Shown: positions 48,943 through 61,867, counted from the first letter of the stretch. The stretch: DNA of 64,000 nt from Malus domestica (GCF_042453785.1 NC_091675.1:32964501-33028500); one strand, 5' to 3'. A program made the numbers and translations. Notes: generated from the letters alone by a model not told the origin.

Positions 48943-49689
48943 TTACGACTTTAGGTGCGTGGCAGTTTTCATGACCTCTTCAGGAGTTCCAATAAGATTC
49001 ATGTCATCGACATATACTGCAACAATCGCAAATCCGAAATATGACTTCTTAATGAACACACAAGGGCATAGTTCGTTGTTCACATATCCCTGACTAGTCA
49101 AATACTCACTCAGACGGTTATACCACATTCTTTCGGATTGTTTCAAACCATAGAGTGAACGCCTCAGCCGAATTGAGAGCATGTTCCGGGGTTTGGAAGT
49201 ATTTGAACCAGTCAATGCAAGTCCTTTGGGAACTTTCATATAGATTTCCGTATCAAGATCCCCATAGAGATATGAGGTTACTACGTCCATCAGCTGCATA
49301 TCCAGTTTTTCGAAAACTACCAAACTGATAAGGTAGCGAAAAGTAATCACATCCATAACGGGTGAATAAGTTTCATCATAGTCAATCCCGGGGCGTTGTG
49401 AGAAGCCTTATGCAACAAGATGAGCTTTGTAATGCACAATTTCATTCTTCTCATTACGCTTCCGAACGAAAACCCACTTGTAGCCAACGGGCTTCACATT
49501 TGGAGGAGTAAGAGCTACGAGTCTAAACACCTTACATTTCGCAAGCGAATCGAGTTCGACTTGGATTGTTTGTTTCCAGTTTGACCAATCAGTTCTACAT
49601 CGACATTCATGAACAGAACGCGGTTCAATGTCATTGCTCAACATGATCTCAGTAGCTACTGCAAATGCTAATGCATCGTCGATAATCAT
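48943..49689 (-). pseudogene. Copia reverse transcriptase
   Basis: The two frames 49408-49689 (VGYKWVFVRKRNEKNEIVHY) and 48943-49356 (QLMDVVTSYLYGDLD, catalytic AVYVDDMNLIG) are separated by a stop just after HLVA at 49408. The RT core residues are visible, but the conserved D-V-x-x-A-F-L-x-G reads D-V-V-x-S-Y-L-Y-G. Confidence 0.87.
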
Positions 49690-49736
49690 CTCACAATTCT
49701 CGGGATTCTCGGGAGGATGATTTTTCTCTTCAATGA

Positions 49737-51623
49737 TGTTGGAGATATGCCCTGAAAGTCTTTGGAAAAAAAACCTTTCAGGATAATGTCTATATGTATG
49801 GAAAACTCTAATACATCAAAAGGCAAAGTCACTCATTAGGACTATCTCAATAAACGATATACGTCATAAATGGTGAATCCATGGACAATGGATCGATGGA
49901 AGAAGTAATCTAATGATGTTAGACTGCAGAGACCTTCTTCACATAACCATGATGTCCAAAAAGGTTCCTGGTCATAGGATTGTCAGAGGGACACTGACAG
50001 TATGTCCCCTTCCAATGGGAATGATGGAAAGTCTCATGCCATTCATGTAATGACACTAAGACAAGTATGTAGGTGCTCATTATGGGAATGAGTTCACTGA
50101 ACACAATCAAACGAGAGTACTTGCATGGAGGTCTACTCACATGTCAAGCAAGTAACTCTACTGGTTGGAATAATGTAAGTAATCCTTTGACCTGAGACAT
50201 CATAGTTGTCTTGAGGATACGTTGCTGATCATTTGATAATGAGACGTGACCACATCTCATCTTGGATGTGTTCTATGCATTGTTGGGGTCAGTGATTTAT
50301 TCTCAGAGGCATGTGAATAATCAACAAGGGATCTTTAATCCTCGTTATGAGTGGATGAATACTCTAAGATATGATTCAGGAATCTTCAGCCGAAGTATCG
50401 AGCGTAATGATGGAAAGCGTTCCTATACGACTCAATAGAATCATATAACTTGATATAATCACATTAGGGGTTTGACATTAAATATCCATACCCTAGTAAT
50501 GTGATTGTGAGTATTGTATTAGAGAATGATCGAATTACATTGTAATTCCAACTGAATAGGTTCTCCGAACAAATTCTACATTAGCTTGGGTAGCCATGAT
50601 ATATGATTAGATGTCACTCATGGTTTGTGGGTTCTTCTAGATGATTAAATAAGTAGTCATCAAAGAAGAATGAGAATTAAAAGTAAGTTTTAATTCACTA
50701 TGTGATTGGATAAATACTAATAATTTGGATTGGTACCAATCACCTCACTGCCTTGCTAATTAGAACCTAAAACGATTGTACACCGATACACTCTTATGGT
50801 GAGACAACTAAGGGATGATGGAATTAATTAATTGGATTAATTAAGTGTTATGATTAATTAGAAAGTCTAAAGAAATCATATAAACGATAAAAGATCGTTT
50901 AGGACTTAAAGAAAAGTTCGGGTTCATTCGAGCCCATTGGGCCCAAACGAATTGGGTTATTTTATTCAAGCATAGAATGACTTGAAATGATGAAAGCCCA
51001 AAGTCCAAACCCACACTAAGGGGCCGGCCAATACAAGTGAAAGGAGAGAGAGGGAGTCAAATGGTTGACTCACTTCTTTGACATTTATAAAGGAAGTTTA
51101 GTGAAAAAGTTTCATTAGGGTTTTGTGTGTTCTTTTTCACAAAAGAGAAAAACAAGTCTCTCTCTCTCTCTACACACTTATAGCCGGCCACCAAGAGGAG
51201 GGAAAGCTAATCATCTCTCCTCCTTTTGGTTATTCCATTATCCATCTCACTACACTAGTGGGTGTGGATCTTTAAAGGTCTTCTACTTTGGAGACTAAAG
51301 GAGAAAGGAGCTCTAAATCTTTCAATGTGGAGGAAGCTAGAAAGGAGGCTAGACTCAAGGAGTTCCAAGAACAAAGAGCTTGGAGGTGGTCCATCCTTGG
51401 TCTCAAGTCTAGATCAAGAGGTATAAAACTATACCTTCACTTTGCTCTTCAATATTTTCTTAGATGCATCATATATGAACCTATGCTTCTTGAAGGGGAT
51501 TTGCATGACTATAGCTTTGATATTATGTGATAACATGCTTCCGTTGCAAATGTATATAAATTTTGAATTGTATATGCATGCTAGTCACTAGAAATCCCAC
51601 ATAAATCTCATTATTTCCCTTCA
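49737..51623 (+). mobile_element. Angela/TAR-like copia solo LTR
   Basis: 1887 bp from TGTTGGAGATATGCCC to TTTCCCTTCA, flanked by aatga (49732-49736 and 51624-51628). The host copia frame can be followed on both sides (ILDYGSVIEE across the join), proving a clean insertion into pol. A plus-strand TATA-like ATTTATAAAGG near 51081 and a CT repeat near 51152 suit an LTR promoter and R region in plus orientation. The family name is by impression. Confidence 0.9.
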
Positions 51624-51628
51624 AATGA

Positions 51629-53415
51629 CGCTTCCATAATCTAGAATTTCCTCATGAGTTGGGTAGAATGAGTAAGCGATAGTCGGATTCACGATAGGTT
51701 CTTCAGGACTTTGTGCCGTGGTTTTCCTCTTCCGGGGATGTGAATCCTTTGAACCAAGAGGTTTGCCATGCTTTTGCGTAGGGGCAGATGATTGGTTAGC
51801 CGCTAATGTACGTGGATCACTAAGATTGACGTCTCGGGCTTCCAGAAGGGCAGTCCGTCGTACATTTGGTACATCCATCTTTGCGGGCGTATTCGCAGCT
51901 GGAATATATGATCTTGTCACGCGCGCTAAATAGGTGAAAGCATATGGCATGCTCTAATTTATGCTCTGGAGATCTAATTTACAATGCACTTGAGTTTCAG
52001 ACTAAGCGGTACGGGGATCTAAATGAGACAAATTGGGAGTCGTCCACGATAATGCATGTTATTCTTCAGGAATGTTGATGTTCTTATCTCCCTCTAACGA
52101 CGGGAAGATTGTCTCATAGAAGTGACAATCCGCGAAACGAGCGGTAAACAGATCGTCTGTCAAAAGTTCTAAGTAACGAATAATCGAATAAGAATCATAT
52201 CCTACATAGATTCCCATCCTTCGCTGAAGCCCCATTTTTTTACGTAAGGGCGGCGAGATCGGCACATAAACCGCACAACCAAAAATGCACAGATGCGATA
52301 TGTCTGGTTCGTATCCGGTAACCAACTGAATGGCACTAAATGGTTGTGTCGGAACAGGCCTCAGGCAGACCAACTTTGCTACGTACAATATTGCATAGCC
52401 CTAAGCAGCGATCGGGAGCTTGGTACATATGACTAACAATCGAGCAATCATTTGTAAGCGCTTAATGAAAGCTTCTGCCAGGTTGTTCTGGGTGTGAACA
52501 TGGGGTACATGATGTTCAACTTCAACCCCAACCGACATGCAATCGTCATCAAAAGTTTTAGATGTGAATTCTCCAGCATTATCCAATCGAATATATTGGA
52601 TCAGATAATCAAGGTGGTGAGCCCTAAGCTTGATAACCTGAGCCAACAGTTTGGAGAATGCAGCATTCCTTGTGGACAACAAACACACATGTGACCAACG
52701 TGTGGAAGCATCAACGAAAACCATAAAGTATCTAAATGGTCCGCATGGAGGGTGAATCGGTCCACAAATGTCCCCCTGAATCCATTGTAGAAAAATGGGA
52801 GGATTGAATCTTGTCATAAGAAAGCTTAGTAATAAGCTTTCCCATCGAACATGTTTGACTTGCGATTCCTTGGATCAAACCTAAACTTTGGGTTAGTGGA
52901 TGCCCGTGTGAAGATTTGAGGATACGGTGCATCGCTATTCGTCCAAGATGTCCCAAACGATCATGCCAAAGTGTAATTTCTTGCACGGTCCCAGTAGTAG
53001 GGTCGGCCATATAGTGGCATTCAATGGGGCGTATGGTCGTAGTATACAGACCACTCGGGATACGCTCTACCTTCTCTAGAATACGTTTCTGGCCATATTC
53101 GTAGAAAATTATGCACAGAAATTCAACTCCGTTTTCTACGTGGGTTTCAGTGTGGTAATTGTTATCTCTAATGTCCTTGAAACTTAACAATGTTCTTCCG
53201 GAATGTAGAGAATATAGTGCCTCTGAAATGGTCAAGATTATACCATTAGAAAACATTATACGTGCCTTACCGTATCCTTCTATCAGGTTGGATGGGTCTG
53301 AGAGGGTTGTCAGAGGTGCATTCTTAGGTATGAAGTTAGTGAAATAGATGCGTTCACACAAAACTATGCGCGTGGTTGCACTATCTGCTAAACAGCTAAC
53401 TTTCCCACTAGTCAT
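51629..53415 (-). pseudogene. Copia protease and integrase
   Basis: Broken frames in order: protease-like CLADSATT (53370-53400), pre-integrase ITLWHDRLGHLGRIAMHRIL, integrase core with IQGDICGPIH, YIRLDNAGEF and a QNNLAEAFIKR glutamate region (52401-52817), then the C-terminal part (52059-52388, AVYVPISPPLRKKMG) and a Pro/Lys-rich linker (51621-51950). Frame changes occur at about 52800 and 52395, and a stop at 51950-52059. Confidence 0.82.
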
Positions 53416-53784
53416 ACCCAGAATGAAAAATTAATTTGAATCGGTCATTTGCATAAAAGTTTATAAAAACAATTATCAATTCAAAATAATTTCATTTATT
53501 CAAGGATTAAAAACTTAATAACCATAACAAATCACCAACTAATAATCCAAACATAAAGGAAAATTGTTCAAAAATCAACCAAAAACAAAGGAGGGGTTCA
53601 ACCACTATTTGGAATTCGGCCCCAATTGTCTTATTTCAACTAAAAATAAGTCTATGTCTAAGATTCTAATCTTCCATAGGGGTGGTATCCGCCTGAAAAT
53701 CAAAAACCTCCATCTTTGTAGTCTCTGGTTCGTCCACTTGCATGAAGTTTGATTCAAACTTCTTACGATGAGAATGATATTCAT

Positions 53785-54644
53785 CTACAACCTTCTTGGG
53801 AGCTCGGCAAACATGGGACCAATGGTCCTTTGAACCACAGTGATATCACATGTCCGCATCCATGGTTTCAGGTGCTTTGCCCTTATTCTTGAAGTTTGGG
53901 GCCTTGGGAACGAGGTTTGGGCGCTTCTGGGCTTTGTTTCCTCCTTTGGATGGGCCTTGACTCTGTTGACCTTGGTGGGATGGCTTCTGGCCCCCCCTAC
54001 CACGCTCCCTTTGGCGTTTTGGGCGTTGATGATTGTATAATGTGCTTCAGGCACAGCAGTCGCCCTAATAGGTCGAGCTTGATGATTCTTCATCAACAGC
54101 TGGTTCTACTTTTCAGTGAGAAGTAAACAGAGATCAAATCCGAGAACTTGGTGAACTTCTGAGCTCTATATTGTTACTGCAAGACAATATTAGAAGCAGA
54201 GAAGGTCGAATAGGTTTTCTCCAGGAGATCCTCTTCAGTCAAAGTTTCATTGCAAAACTTGAGATGTGATCGGATTCGACAAACTTTAGAATTATATTCA
54301 TTCACAGACTTAAAGTCTTGGAATTGCAAATGTTGCCAATCGTGTCTTGCTTCAGGCAAGAATATGTCCTTTTGGTGATCAAAACGATCAGCCAAAGCAA
54401 CCCATAATGCGCGTGGATCTTCCTCAGCAAGATATTCAGTTTGCAGAGCGTCATGAATATGTCTTCAGATGAAGATCATAGCAGTGGCTTTTTTAGCTTC
54501 GCCAACAGACTCCTCCGTTGCTTCTTCAATGGCAGGACGCAAGTTCTTTGCAGTGAGGTAGAGCTTCACATCTTGGACTCACTTGAGGTAGTTCCTTCCA
54601 GAGACCTCTAAAGTGGCGAAGTCGAGTTTGTTCAAATTCAACAT
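53785..54644 (-). pseudogene. Copia gag
   Basis: Starts ATG at 54644 (MLNLNKLDFATLEVSGRNYL), followed at once by an in-frame TGA where Trp is usual. The UBN2-like part (54174-54395) reads DWQHLQFQDFKSVNEYNSKV. The zinc knuckle near 53835-53860 is damaged: the first Cys position reads TGA, while the remaining YHCGSKDHWSHVC is kept. A frameshift falls in the Gly/Arg-rich linker at about 54000. Confidence 0.8.
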
Positions 54645-54867
54645 GTTTCTATCACAAAATAGATGGACAAGATGTGGTTAGTGTAATGGAGAAAAATCAA
54701 TCCATTCGCGTAGGAGTAGAACATACAGGTTCTAATAAACATGATTTGGTTTAATTTTGCATGAAAAACTTCGGGTTTTCATGGGTGATGTGTTTAAATG
54801 AAAAACTTCAGGTTTTCAAACAAGGCATGGTTATAAGAAACTTCAGGTTTCAAAATAATTATGAACT

Positions 54868-56077
54868 TGTTTGGACCCGAATTTACATCATCGGCCCATG
54901 CAATCAAGATAGTTGAGTGAGCATAGGTTCACACCGTCAGATGAAAAGTGGAGATAATTTTTATTATTAAAGGATAATATTATGGTTTTTATCATAATAA
55001 TTCTCGGTTAACAAATTGTCTTGATAGTTTCTTATACGGGATAAGAAGATGCAAAGCATATTTCCGAGCGAGCAGTACAATTCAAATGGACTTAGGACCT
55101 ATATTATCAGATTAAGCAGCATGGTGCATTAGGATGAGGTTTGAATAGTCAAGATGAATAGTCAGGATGCATGGTTTTAGGATAAAGTTGAAGTCAAGAT
55201 AATGATGCAAATTGGAACAGATAATGGTGCATGGGAATTTGGATGACAGTGATCCACGACATTTAAATATTATAACCAATCTTTGTGTTAGATTGGTGTT
55301 CTGCAAAGATGAAAGGAGCACGACATTGACCCAAGGAATCTTGACTTTGAGGGATATTATCAAAAAGGTTCTTTATCACAATATCCTAACGCTGAGAGTT
55401 AGAATGGAACTGGAATACTTTATTTCAGTGGTTGAGCATTACAAAATCTATAAATAGAGGCAGCGGCAACGATAAGAAGGGACCTCCAATTCAACACACA
55501 ACTACCCTGCACAAATTCTCTCAACAACCTTGAGATTTTTCTTTTCTTTTTTGCCGACACATCTTCAGTTGGCATAAACAGCACTGTGGAGGCAATCGGT
55601 GATATCTTCAGTTGGCATAAACAACATTGTCGCCGTAGAATCAGTCGATCTCGCAGCATCTTCAGTTGGCATAAACAGCACTACGTCAAGGCCGACTGGT
55701 TACCTATCCAAGTCTCAGTCGAGAAGGATTTCTGAATCCTTGTTGGTCGAGGTCATCTCATCAGCCTTCTCGGCGAAGTGAGGTGTTACGAGTTACTACA
55801 TTCGGCACATTGGAAGCCAAATTTGATATTGAACTTCGCTAAGTTAGCAGCCTTGTCTTCAGGCTCTAGAACCCGAAGGCTGAGACAAGTTCCTTCCTTG
55901 GTCGCAATCGTAAGACGCAGAAGTCAGCCGCGCACCCAACGCAACATCAACATATTTTACTCATCGGCCGAGCTCGGCCGACAAGTTGGCACGCCCCGCA
56001 CACAACCGAATGACGTAGTTAGCTCATAGATTACTTGGCCTGCGCGCCACGTAGGCTTGGTAGTTTTAGGGTCAACA
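54868..56077 (+). mobile_element. TRIM-family solo LTR
   Basis: 1210 bp, TGTTTGGACC to GGGTCAACA, the same family as 2227-3454 but in plus orientation. Flanks are gaact (54863-54867) and aaact (56078-56082), a 4/5 match consistent with an aged duplication. The plus-strand TATA box CTATAAATAGAGG is at 55449-55461. Three spaced copies of a CTTCAGTTGGCATAAACA motif lie at about 55564-55682. Confidence 0.87.
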
Positions 56078-57331
56078 AAACTTCAGGTTCATATATTCCT
56101 ACAGGCAAACACAAATATATACAAACAAATATGCAACAAGAATATGCAAAGAAATAATTTTAAGTTTATAATTATAATTGAATTTTAATTATTTGGGCTT
56201 CAGGCCAAATTAAAGTGTGGGTGAAAAATATAAAACCTATTGGGCCTAAAATAATTAGGCGAATAAAACTAAGGGCCCAAGAATGGGCTGGATTTGGACT
56301 CGAGTGTAGGCTAAAGGCCTACGGGGAGGACGGGACAGCGGCGCCGGGGAGGGGGGTTGGGTTGCTGCAGGCAAGCCCAGAGAGAAAACATACGAGCCGC
56401 TGCACACAAGCCCAAAACAAAATTTATTTTGTTTTTTTTTTCATCAGGCCGGGGAAACAAGAAGGAGCCCAAGAAGGCTCGGGTTAGGTCCAAAAGGGCA
56501 CCCCAACGTGTACTGGGTGCATATCACCAGAGAAGAACGCCAGACCTGTGACGGTCTGGGGTTCGTGATGACTCGGGTTGAGTCATAGTGGTCATTGACG
56601 ACCACGGTGGTGAACGGGGTTGAAATAATCTCAATGTTATACTAACCAAACCCTAGAAAATTTAAATTGGATTTTCGACAAAATTCCGACGAGATTCAAG
56701 TGAATCTCGGTGCAATTTTTTATGTGTGACGACTTCAGGTCGTCAGCAATATTAACTAAAGGTTTAGGGTAGTGGCTACAGGCCATGTTGTGGTCGGGGA
56801 CACCATGAAAGGTGTCGGGTTTTTGAGACTCAGAACTTCTAGCTCCATGGGTTTTCTGGGGAGGATGAAAGCTGCAGGCTCTCAGATTGGCGTGGAGACC
56901 CCATCTACAAGATGGTGGTCACGGGTTCGAAAGAACCCTAGGTTTCCCGTTTTAATTTTTCGTTTAGTTTTTCAATTCAATTATATGCATATATAATTCA
57001 ATTAAAAGGCAGATTCAATTTGATGCAATTCAATAGTATGCATATGCAAAAATATATTTGATTCAATTCATAGCAAATATCAAATTCACATAATTGCAAC
57101 AATTATGATTATGAGGCATACATAATTTATGTAGGATCTAAAATTCGTAAAACGTAAAGTTGGGTCATGCATCATGGTGAATGAACGCTATCAGGGTTAC
57201 AAAAATATCGAGTTAAAAGCCGTTATTTTGAAAGAACCTGATTGCGTGATGATATGGATGAACTGGTTTGATGCAAAAAAATTCTTCAACGTCAGATTCC
57301 TAAGCGCAGCGATAGGAGCGTGCTGATAACG
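56078..57331 (-). mobile_element. Copia leader region, non-coding
   Basis: Between the nested solo LTR and the 5' LTR. The PBS-like end reads CGTTATCAGCACGC on the minus strand, next to the LTR at 57332; it is not the initiator-Met type. Small open frames in it (56215-56551) are GC-rich but unrecognised. Confidence 0.55.
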
Positions 57332-57593
57332 TGTTGTGGTCTATTTTATCTGACAATATTTAGGGTGGCCGGCGGCAAGGAGAAGAGAGAAAAGAAAGAT
57401 ATGTTTATGGAATTGTAGAGGAATGTGTGTGTTTTGTTATCCCTCCTACATTGTGCCTTTATTTATAGTAGTAGAAGGAGAGAAGATATTCCTTCTTCCC
57501 CAAGTAATACAAGTTGTAATAGGAAATGATAACTAGAATCAAATCTAATCTAGGATTTACACAATCACACTTAAACTAGGAATGTTTACAACA
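57332..57593 (-). repeat. Copia 5' LTR (262 bp)
   Basis: Pair of 47305-47566. Followed by tgcat at 57594-57598. Confidence 0.92.
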
Positions 57594-57860
57594 TGCATTT
57601 TATTTTTTCAATAAATTGTAAGAGAGTTGTTGAATACTTAGATGAACACAAATTATATGCTTGTTCCTATGTTCTAATATTTTATAATCTATATATCATT
57701 TTATTTTACAATTTATGTATCCCAATGCAATTTTGTATTTATTAAGTATGAGCATGCAATTATATATACGATATGTAATAAATTTACTTAAATTCGTTTA
57801 GTTCGCCCATACGCCTAAGTTCTAGGTCCCAACTCCCCACCTGATTAACGTCTAAAATCT
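57594..57860. mobile_element. hAT-like CTAGGCG MITE, right half
   Basis: Resumes the element cut at 47304 (TTTTTTCAATAAATTGTAA, matching 33540-33560 in reverse) and ends near GTCTAAAATCTTTTAAAAC at about 57850-57868, the counterpart of the 33109 end. Confidence 0.72.
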
Positions 57861-58357
57861 TTTAAAACTTTTGCTATTATTCTTCCAAAAATTTCGTACA
57901 AGTGACACCACCTTATCAAACTACCTCCATAAATTTTGACATAAAAAAAAGAAAAAAAAAGAAAAAAAGAAAAAAGGAAAAAAAGACCTACATCTATAAA
58001 TTTTGACAAAAAAAAAACAAAGAAAAGAACTGCATCCATAAATAAGACAAACTCAAATCCGAAATACAACAAATTAAATTATGGCATTGTACAAGCTTTG
58101 ATCGCCAGCACCTTGCAATCCAATCTGCACAACCAAAAACAACTTGGGAATATATATATAGTACTCGACATTTTTCGATCCAGAGCTCAACTTTCTCATC
58201 GTTTATCCTGTTTCTCTGAACTGTTTCGACTCTCTTATCGCTAATCTGCAGGTGGAGCAATATGCAGTTTGCTGGATAATCCATACCAGTTTTATTTTCT
58301 ACCGAATACACCACGGTTTCCAATCATTTGATATAATGCACGACTTCGATGTTTTGT

Positions 58358-61186
58358 TTAGAGGTTTAACGAGGGCAAACGTTGAGTTCCCATCCTTCTC
58401 TTCCTAAGTCGTTCTGCAATGATGAAGGATAGCTCAAGAGCCTGAGAAGCATTGAGCCTCGGGTCGCAGTGGGTGTGGTAACGTGAGCTCAGATCATCAA
58501 AAGTCACTGTTCGCGAGCCTCCAATGCACTCTGTCACATTCTGCCCAGTCATCTCCAAATGAATTCCTCCTGGGTGGCTCCCTTCTTGTTCGTGCACATC
58601 AAAGAATGCTCGTACCTCAGCCTGCAAACAAATACAATATACCAACCATTGTTACACGAAGACGATGATTCAATGACAATGATAATAAGTAAATAGATTG
58701 ATAGGTAACAAATTGTGAATACACAAGGGCATCACAATCTTGCATATAATAACTTTTACGTCTAGTAGAAAACCGACATATTGATTGAGTCTCTTTAAGA
58801 ACTAGATGCTAGCACCGATAAAGTGCCACCAAAGGATTATGAGCACTTTACAGTCTACAGGACATTTTCTTCAATACTAATCTACATGGCATGGATTGTT
58901 CAAAAATAATGCTGACTTAAACGATATGCAGTTGCAGTATTGCTATGTTGATTTATATGTATAGGTGGTGCAACATGATCAAGCAGTCAATGCTACTACC
59001 TACAACAAATTATTAGAAAGGGAAATACTCTGAGATTTTTCCGTTTCATGTTGATTAGAAAAGAAATTATACCAAGATTGAATCAAATGGACGTGTTTTG
59101 AGTCCACAGGGTGCCTGGATAGTGTTTCCATGCATTGGATCGGAGACCCAGGTCACAATCTGCCCTGCTTGGCGGACAGCCCTAATCAAATGAGGAAGCT
59201 TGACTCTCATGTTCTCAGCACCCATTCTAGCAATGATTGTGATCCTTCCTGGCTTGTTACTAGGGTTCAGGATTTCGATGATGTTAACAAGATCTTTTGG
59301 GTCCATCTTATTGCTCACCTGCATCACAAGTATCATTTTAAGCCCCTTTTTTTTGAGAAGAATCATTTTAAGCCATTGAACACAACTTTACCCGAAAAAA
59401 TGAACCCGCAGCTTAAATTACTGACACTTTTAGTCACTCAACAACGACGAGTTTGATCTATCAGTGTACACACAACATGTGAAGCCACTAATAACAATGA
59501 GATTAATCGAGAGTTTAAAAAATCCTACCTTGATGCCGATGGGATTGGCAAGTCCTCTTAGGAACTCTACATGGGCACCATCCAGTTGCCGGGTACGCTC
59601 ACCAACCCAAAGCATGTGGGCGGAGCAATCATAGTACAGACCGGAAGTAGAATCCAATCTTGTGAGTGATTGCTCATAGGCCAGATGCAGACATTCATGG
59701 GATGTCCAGAAATCAGTTGTTGTCATGATAGGATGATCAACTGTAAGTCCAGCAGCATTCATGAACCCTAAAGCCTCGTCGACCCGGCTAGCCAGTTCCT
59801 GGTACCTGTTGAATCAATGTAACAGCGCAAATAAGCAAATTTGAAACTCTTCAGTCAGATATTCAAATTTGATTATCTTTGAAACTCCTACGAGTCCAAA
59901 TTCCGATTTTGTACTAGAACATTCAAGTATATGTTTTAGCATTCCTTATGGTCATGTAAAATAATATGGATAATATGGATAGGGATCTAAAATTTTAAAA
60001 TGTGGGTTGAGTGCATACCTATCTCCCTGCTCGCTGTGCTGAGCAAAATCAAGATTCCATTGAGTAACCCTCTGCATAGCAGCATACCCTCCGGTGGCAA
60101 AGGCCCGAAGAAGGTTCAAAGTTGCCGCAGATTGGCAATAAGCTCTTATCAACCTCTGGGGGTCTGGATTTCTAGATTTCTCATCAAAAGCGTCACCATT
60201 GATGTTATCCCCTTTGTAAACCGGCAACTTCACCCCATTCTTCTCTTCAAACTCCGCTGATCTTGGCTTCGCGAACTGACCCGCCATTCTTCCCACCTAA
60301 ATGAACAAACCCCGCAACTCTCAATCGTCGTCCAACACAGTTTTTCTTTTCACATTTTGTTTTTTTAACTAAAAACTCGTTATGTAACTAGTTTCACTGA
60401 AAAATTGAAAACTGAAATGGTTATAAAAAAATTCTCAGTCCTCATCCAACGCACCATTCAAATCAATAAACCCGAAAACTAAGGTGACATTTGATAATCA
60501 TTTCTTTACTGAAAGTAGTTGCCAAACAAGTTTGCGAAAATTGAAACTAAAACTAAAAACTGAAAACTGAAATGGTTATCAAACGGTATCCTAAAACACT
60601 AAAACAAAAATCAAAGATTTGTCAAAAAACCAGACGAGATCGTCAAAAACACTACCTTGATAACAGGCATTTGTCCTCCAAACATCAGAACAACACCCAT
60701 CTGAAGCATGATTCTGAAGGTGTCCCTAATGTTGTTGGCGCTGAACTCCTTGAAGCTCTCAGCACAGTCGCCGCCCTGCAAGAGAAAAGCATTGCCCAGG
60801 GCCGCCTCGGCGAGCTTCTCCTCCAAGTGCCTGGCCTCTCCGGCGAACACAATCGGAGGAAATGACTCGATGGTCTTGAGCACCGTCTCCAGCTCGTTCA
60901 CATCCGGGTACTCCGGAAGCTGCAGGGCCTTCTTGGATTTCCAGCTGTCCAAGCTCCATTTTCCGGAAACCGGCTTCGCGGGCGCCGCAGCGGCCTTTGG
61001 AGGCTTCTCGGCGACGACGGGGGACTTGCCGGAGTCGGCGGCGGCGGCGGAGATGGGGTGGAGGGTCTTTTTCTTGGAAGGAAATGGGGAGAAAATGGGT
61101 TGGTGAGATTGAGGGGTGGGAAGGGAGAGAGAGTGAGTGTTGCAGATTGATTTGGAGGACAGGGTTGCTGGGTTTGTGAGAGCCAT
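58358..61186 (-). CDS. DHS: DAHP synthase, class II, plastid (shikimate pathway)
   Basis: Five exons on the minus strand: 61186-60656, 60296-60019, 59805-59529, 59318-59073, 58621-58358. They join in frame to 1596 nt, 531 residues, the normal plant length. It condenses phosphoenolpyruvate and erythrose 4-phosphate to 3-deoxy-D-arabino-heptulosonate 7-phosphate, the first shikimate step. The first 50 or so residues are Ser/Thr/Pro-rich, a chloroplast transit peptide. Visible class II motifs: [11 protein letters not shown] (metal Cys141), [42 protein letters not shown] (metal His), [17 protein letters not shown] (metal Glu) and THCDPRLN (metal Asp). No lesion is seen. A TATA box and CT-rich leader lie upstream at 61190-61335. 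Plant copies are usually several (DHS1-3); which one this is cannot be told. Confidence 0.96.
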
Positions 61187-61325
61187 TGCTGTTGTCTCTC
61201 TCTCCTCCTCTTTCTTCTTCTCTCTCTTACTGTCTGAAGAGAAAACTGAAATTTCTAGAGAGAGAAAGAGAGAAGCAAGGTGTTTGGTGAGGAGGCTGTG
61301 AGGAGGAGGGGTTTGGTTTGAAGGG

Positions 61326-61335
61326 GTTTATATAA
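61326..61335 (-). promoter_or_regulatory. TATA box of DAHP synthase gene
   Basis: The minus strand reads TTATATAAAC, about 140 bp upstream of the ATG at 61186, with a GA/CT-rich leader (61190-61290) between them. Confidence 0.6.
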
Positions 61336-61867
61336 GGATTTTGGAGGGGAGGACTTCAACTTGAACAAACAGGTGGGTAGTTGGGAAAGGAGGGAAGAAG
61401 GGGTATTTTGGGAAATAAGTGAATTATAGGGTCAGTGGGTCGCATCTCACATGGGTATTATGAAGCGCAATTAGGTGGGGGCATAGGGGCATTAGAGTCT
61501 TTTTGGTAGGGTAAGTGAAGGTGCAATCTCACCAACCGTGGTCGGATGCTTTCCCTTATAATGTTTATTATCTCTACTGATTAATAAAACATTTATTATC
61601 AAACAAAATCTTATGAAATTATTAATTTAACTTTCTAATTAAAACAGAACATGAATAAGAACTATGAAACATAAATGTAATTTCACACAACTAAATTTTG
61701 ATGTTTTTTTTTCAAAGCCTCACCTACATGTAATCCTAACATATTTCTAATTAAAATAAAATAAAATTTTCAAAAACAAAAATAAAAAAATTTATATCAT
61801 TCTCTCCCACATTTTCTATCACTCTCTTCCACTCATTCTATTTCAAAAACAAAAATAAAAAAATTTC
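61336..61867. other. DAHP synthase upstream region
   Basis: No gene seen. AT-rich from 61550, with a repeated AAAACAAAAATAAAAAAATTT at about 61774 and 61844. Confidence 0.4.

Larger units (their letters stand above)
47305..57593 (-). mobile_element. Old Ty1/copia element with two nested solo LTRs
   Basis: LTRs of 262 bp at 47305-47566 and 57332-57593, TG...CA ends, perfect duplication tgcat at 47300-47304 and 57594-57598. By hand count the LTRs differ at about 14 positions (about 5%), much older than the copia at 25 kb. Gag and Pol run on the minus strand and contain many stops and frameshifts. Solo LTRs at 49737-51623 and 54868-56077 are inserted in it. Confidence 0.93.

Noticed and set aside
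55564..55682. CRISPR-like spaced repeats
   Set aside because: Only three or four imperfect copies within an LTR of a known plant element, the genome is eukaryotic, and no cas gene is near.
60708..61106. 132-codon plus-strand frame over DAHP synthase exon 1
   Set aside because: Antisense shadow of a GC-rich coding exon with a clear enzyme sequence on the minus strand.
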